Assembly: GCA_946479255.1 (NCBI GenBank)
Contig: CAMLFK010000255.1
Location: 1 to 7,100 of the forward strand
Reading direction: 5' to 3'
Length of the DNA stretch: 7,100 nt
Source of the DNA: an uncultured Oxalobacteraceae bacterium
Lineage (GTDB): Bacteria > Pseudomonadota > Gammaproteobacteria > Burkholderiales > Burkholderiaceae
Shown here in pieces: positions 4,857 through 7,100 of this stretch. The notes under the pieces are model-generated. The model did no database searches. It saw nothing but the letters and a program-made list of their open reading frames with translations, and was not told where the DNA came from. Position 1 is the first letter of the stretch. Every line of letters starts with the position of its first letter. The translations under genes were made by a program, and so were the position numbers.

Positions 4857-6530
4857 GTGGACTCATTTTTCGCTGGTTTACAGAAGTTCGGTATCGGCCG
4901 GCTGACGGCCATTCTGGGCGCCGCCGCCGGCGTGGCCGCGGTGCTCGCCGCCATCGTCCTGCATGTCAGCGCCCAGCCGCAGTCCCTGCTCTATTCCAAT
5001 CTCGACCTCAAGGAAGCCGGCGAAATCACCCAGAATCTCGACCAGGCCGGGATCAAATACACCGCCAAGGGTGACGGTTCGGCCATCATGGTCGACCGCG
5101 ACAAGGTGGCCACGGCGCGCATGATGCTGGCCTCGAAGGGCCTGCCCACCGCCGCGTCGGTCGGTTATGAAATCTTCGACAATGCCCCCACGCTCGGCCA
5201 GACCGAGTTTGTGCAGAACCTCGATAATCAGCGCGCCCTCGAAGGCGAGCTGTCGCGTACCATCAATACGCTGAAGGGCGTTTCCTCGACGCGCGTTCAC
5301 CTGGTCATGCCCAAGCGCGAACTGTTCAGCGAGACGCAGGAACAGGCCAAGGCGACGGTCGTGCTGGGCCTCTCCGGCGGCAATCCCAATGCCGAACAGG
5401 TCGGCGCCATCCGCAATCTTGTCGCTTCCGCCGTGCCCAACCTGAAGCCGTCCGACGTCACCATTGTCGATGACCGCAACCACCTGCTGGCGGCGGGCGG
5501 CGACGACTCGGCCAACGGCCTGGGCGCCGCGCACCGTGACGAGGTGGAAGACAAGCTGCGCAAGCGCATCACCGATATCGTCGAAGGCGTGGTCGGTCCG
5601 GGCGCGGCGCGCGTCACCGTCACCGCCGATCTCGACCAGACCGCCACCACTCAGGAAAAGGTCGATTACAACCCCGATGGCCAGGTCGTCCGCTCGACCG
5701 CCACGACCGAGTCGAAGGATAGCACGACTGACCCGAACAGCAACGGCGCGGTGACGGCCTCGGCCAATATCCCCGGCGGTGCGCAGCAGCCCGGCGCCTC
5801 CACCGCCACCCAACAGAGCGGCAGCACGACCGAAACCACCAATTACGAAATCTCGACCACCAAGACGACGTCCGTTACCGCCCCAGGAGAAATCAAGAAG
5901 CTGGCCGTCGCCGTCGTGGTGGATGGCATTCTGACTCCTTCCAAGGATGGCAAGGCGCCGCCGGCCTATGCTGCGCGCTCGCCGGAAGACATGCAGAAGA
6001 TCGATACCCTGGTGAAGGCCGCCATCGGCTATGACCAGACACGCGGCGATCAGGTTCAGGTGGCCAATATCCGCTTCAGCCACGGCGATGTCGACGTCAA
6101 TGGCGGCACCGGCGGCAAGGCGTCGATGTTCGATTTCGACAAGAACGACATCATGCGCGCCCTGGAAGTGGCCGTGCTGTTTGTTGTCGCCCTCTTGACC
6201 CTGTTTCTGGTGGCGCGCCCGCTGCTCAAATACATCACTACGGCGCCGACCAACTATCTGGTGGCGGGCCCGGATGGGCAACTGCCGGCCGGCATGGCGT
6301 TGGCCGGCGGCGGCGGTGCCGTGCCGGGCGTATCGGGGCCGGCCGACAGCGGCTTCCCGCAGATCGGTGGCGGTGGCATGGTGCCTTCGGTGAATGAGGC
6401 ATCGGGCATCGATATCGCGCGTATCGAAGGCCAGGTGCGGGCCTCCTCGGTCAAGAAGGTGTCGGAATTCGTCGATCGTCATCCGGAAGAATCGGTGTCG
6501 ATCCTGCGTTCCTGGCTGCACGAGGGATAA
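4857..6530 (+). CDS. fliF: Flagellar MS-ring protein FliF
   Basis: FliF forms the MS ring in the inner membrane, the first-built platform of the flagellar basal body. It holds the export gate and, through its C-terminus, the FliG rotor. The protein is 557 residues, the usual length. A short cytoplasmic start is followed by a first membrane helix at about 16-37. The YscJ/FliF ring-building domains follow, with GYEIFD, QRALEGELSRTI and STRVHLVMPKRELF. Next is a Thr/Ser/Asn-rich, low-complexity stretch around 280-330 in the ring domain, then the second membrane helix at about 436-459 (VAVLFVVALLTLFLVA). The cytoplasmic tail ends in VSEFVDRHPEESVSILRSWL, the FliG-binding segment. The GTG at 4857 is the only sensible start because an in-frame stop lies at 4839-4841. 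The ribosome binding site is poor. It opens an operon with fliG, under the CtrA box upstream. Confidence 0.97.
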   Translation: MDSFFAGLQKFGIGRLTAILGAAAGVAAVLAAIVLHVSAQPQSLLYSNLDLKEAGEITQNLDQAGIKYTAKGDGSAIMVDRDKVATARMMLASKGLPTAASVGYEIFDNAPTLGQTEFVQNLDNQRALEGELSRTINTLKGVSSTRVHLVMPKRELFSETQEQAKATVVLGLSGGNPNAEQVGAIRNLVASAVPNLKPSDVTIVDDRNHLLAAGGDDSANGLGAAHRDEVEDKLRKRITDIVEGVVGPGAARVTVTADLDQTATTQEKVDYNPDGQVVRSTATTESKDSTTDPNSNGAVTASANIPGGAQQPGASTATQQSGSTTETTNYEISTTKTTSVTAPGEIKKLAVAVVVDGILTPSKDGKAPPAYAARSPEDMQKIDTLVKAAIGYDQTRGDQVQVANIRFSHGDVDVNGGTGGKASMFDFDKNDIMRALEVAVLFVVALLTLFLVARPLLKYITTAPTNYLVAGPDGQLPAGMALAGGGGAVPGVSGPADSGFPQIGGGGMVPSVNEASGIDIARIEGQVRASSVKKVSEFVDRHPEESVSILRSWLHEG

Positions 6531-6533
6531 GGG

Positions 6534-7100
6534 ATGGCTCTCGGCGCACGCAAGAATATCATTGACGACCCCAGGAAGCTTTCCGGCGTGGAAAAGGCGG
6601 CCGTGGTGCTGCTGGCGCTCGGCGAAGAGCATGTCTCGCTGTGGCAGTCGCTAGATGAGGAAGAGATCAAGGAAATCTCGCAGGCCATGTCGTCGCTCGG
6701 CACTGTGACGTCGAATGTGGTCGAGGATCTGCTGGTCGAATTCGTCTCCGGCATGAGCAATTCGGGCACCATTATGGGCTCGTATGAGCAGACCCAGCGC
6801 CTGCTGACCAACTTCCTGCCGCCCGACAAGGTCGAGGCGCTGATGGAGGAAATTCGCGGCCCCGCCGGCCGGACCATGTGGGACAAGCTCGGCAACGTCA
6901 ATGAGGCGGTGCTGGCCAATTACCTGAAGAACGAATATCCGCAGACCGTGGCCGTCGTCCTCTCCAAAATCAAGGCCGATCATGCCGCGCGCGTGCTGTC
7001 TTCCCTGCCGGAAGATTTCGCGCTCGAATGCGTGCAGCGGATGCTGCGCATGGAGCCGGTGCAGCGCGAAATCCTCGACAAGATCGAGCAGACCCTGCGC
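6534..7100 (+). CDS. fliG: Flagellar motor switch protein FliG, N-terminal part (cut by window edge)
   Basis: FliG sits on the cytoplasmic face of the MS ring, couples torque from the stator and switches rotation with FliM and FliN. 189 codons are present; the family is about 335 residues, so the C-terminal torque domain is outside. The N-terminal domain starts with [20 protein letters not shown] and is the part that grips the FliF tail. The middle domain begins near residue 115 and contains [14 protein letters not shown]. There the enteric EHPQ motif reads EYPQ (134-137), which I believe is usual in alphaproteobacteria. The ATG at 6534 follows the fliF stop by three bases and uses GAGGG at 6522-6526 inside the end of fliF, so the two are co-transcribed. 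The rotor genes that usually follow are expected beyond the right edge. Confidence 0.97.
   Translation, partial: MALGARKNIIDDPRKLSGVEKAAVVLLALGEEHVSLWQSLDEEEIKEISQAMSSLGTVTSNVVEDLLVEFVSGMSNSGTIMGSYEQTQRLLTNFLPPDKVEALMEEIRGPAGRTMWDKLGNVNEAVLANYLKNEYPQTVAVVLSKIKADHAARVLSSLPEDFALECVQRMLRMEPVQREILDKIEQTLR

Noticed and set aside
4878..6632. A 584-codon open frame antisense to fliF
   Set aside because: It mirrors the codon bias of fliF, has a low-complexity Gly/Arg/His composition and no recognisable domain. It is a GC-rich shadow.

Overview
The window looks like a chromosomal segment from an alphaproteobacterium of the Caulobacterales. The evidence is a moderately high G+C content, short 5' leaders, a fliF-fliG pair preceded by a perfect CtrA-type box (TTAA-N7-TTAA), and proteins with alphaproteobacterial character. 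Asticcacaulis is plausible because the G+C content seems lower than in Caulobacter, but the genus is an inference.

Layout. Bases 1-651 (minus) hold the N-terminal two thirds of asd, aspartate-semialdehyde dehydrogenase. Upstream of it, at 652-865, is a compact leader that reads as a threonine attenuator: a promoter, a 25-codon leader peptide with six Thr codons that may start at its own transcription start, and two mutually exclusive hairpins. Bases 898-1535 (plus) hold a type II toxin-antitoxin pair (RelB/DinJ-type antitoxin, RelE/ParE-type toxin) with a 22-bp near-palindromic operator. A membrane acyltransferase of the OafA family runs convergently at 1556-2674 (minus), with a perfect 18-bp palindrome in front of it.

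Bases 2792-4596 form a divergent regulatory module. An AraC-family regulator (minus) faces a two-gene unit on the plus strand. The first gene is a strikingly shortened zinc-type alcohol dehydrogenase that has lost its catalytic domain. The second is a small dimeric alpha/beta-barrel protein whose start overlaps the first gene's stop. The gap between the regulator and the unit holds an 11-bp direct repeat at a 21-bp period, as expected for paired AraC half-sites.

Bases 4597-4856 are noncoding and carry the CtrA box. Then fliF (MS-ring) and the start of fliG (rotor/switch) run off the right edge as the beginning of a flagellar operon.

The strongest candidate for something undescribed is the Thr-codon leader and attenuator in front of asd, the branch-point enzyme for Thr, Met, Lys and Ile synthesis. 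Next is the miniature dehydrogenase with its coupled barrel protein under an AraC-type regulator. The flagellar, toxin-antitoxin and acyltransferase genes look ordinary for their families.
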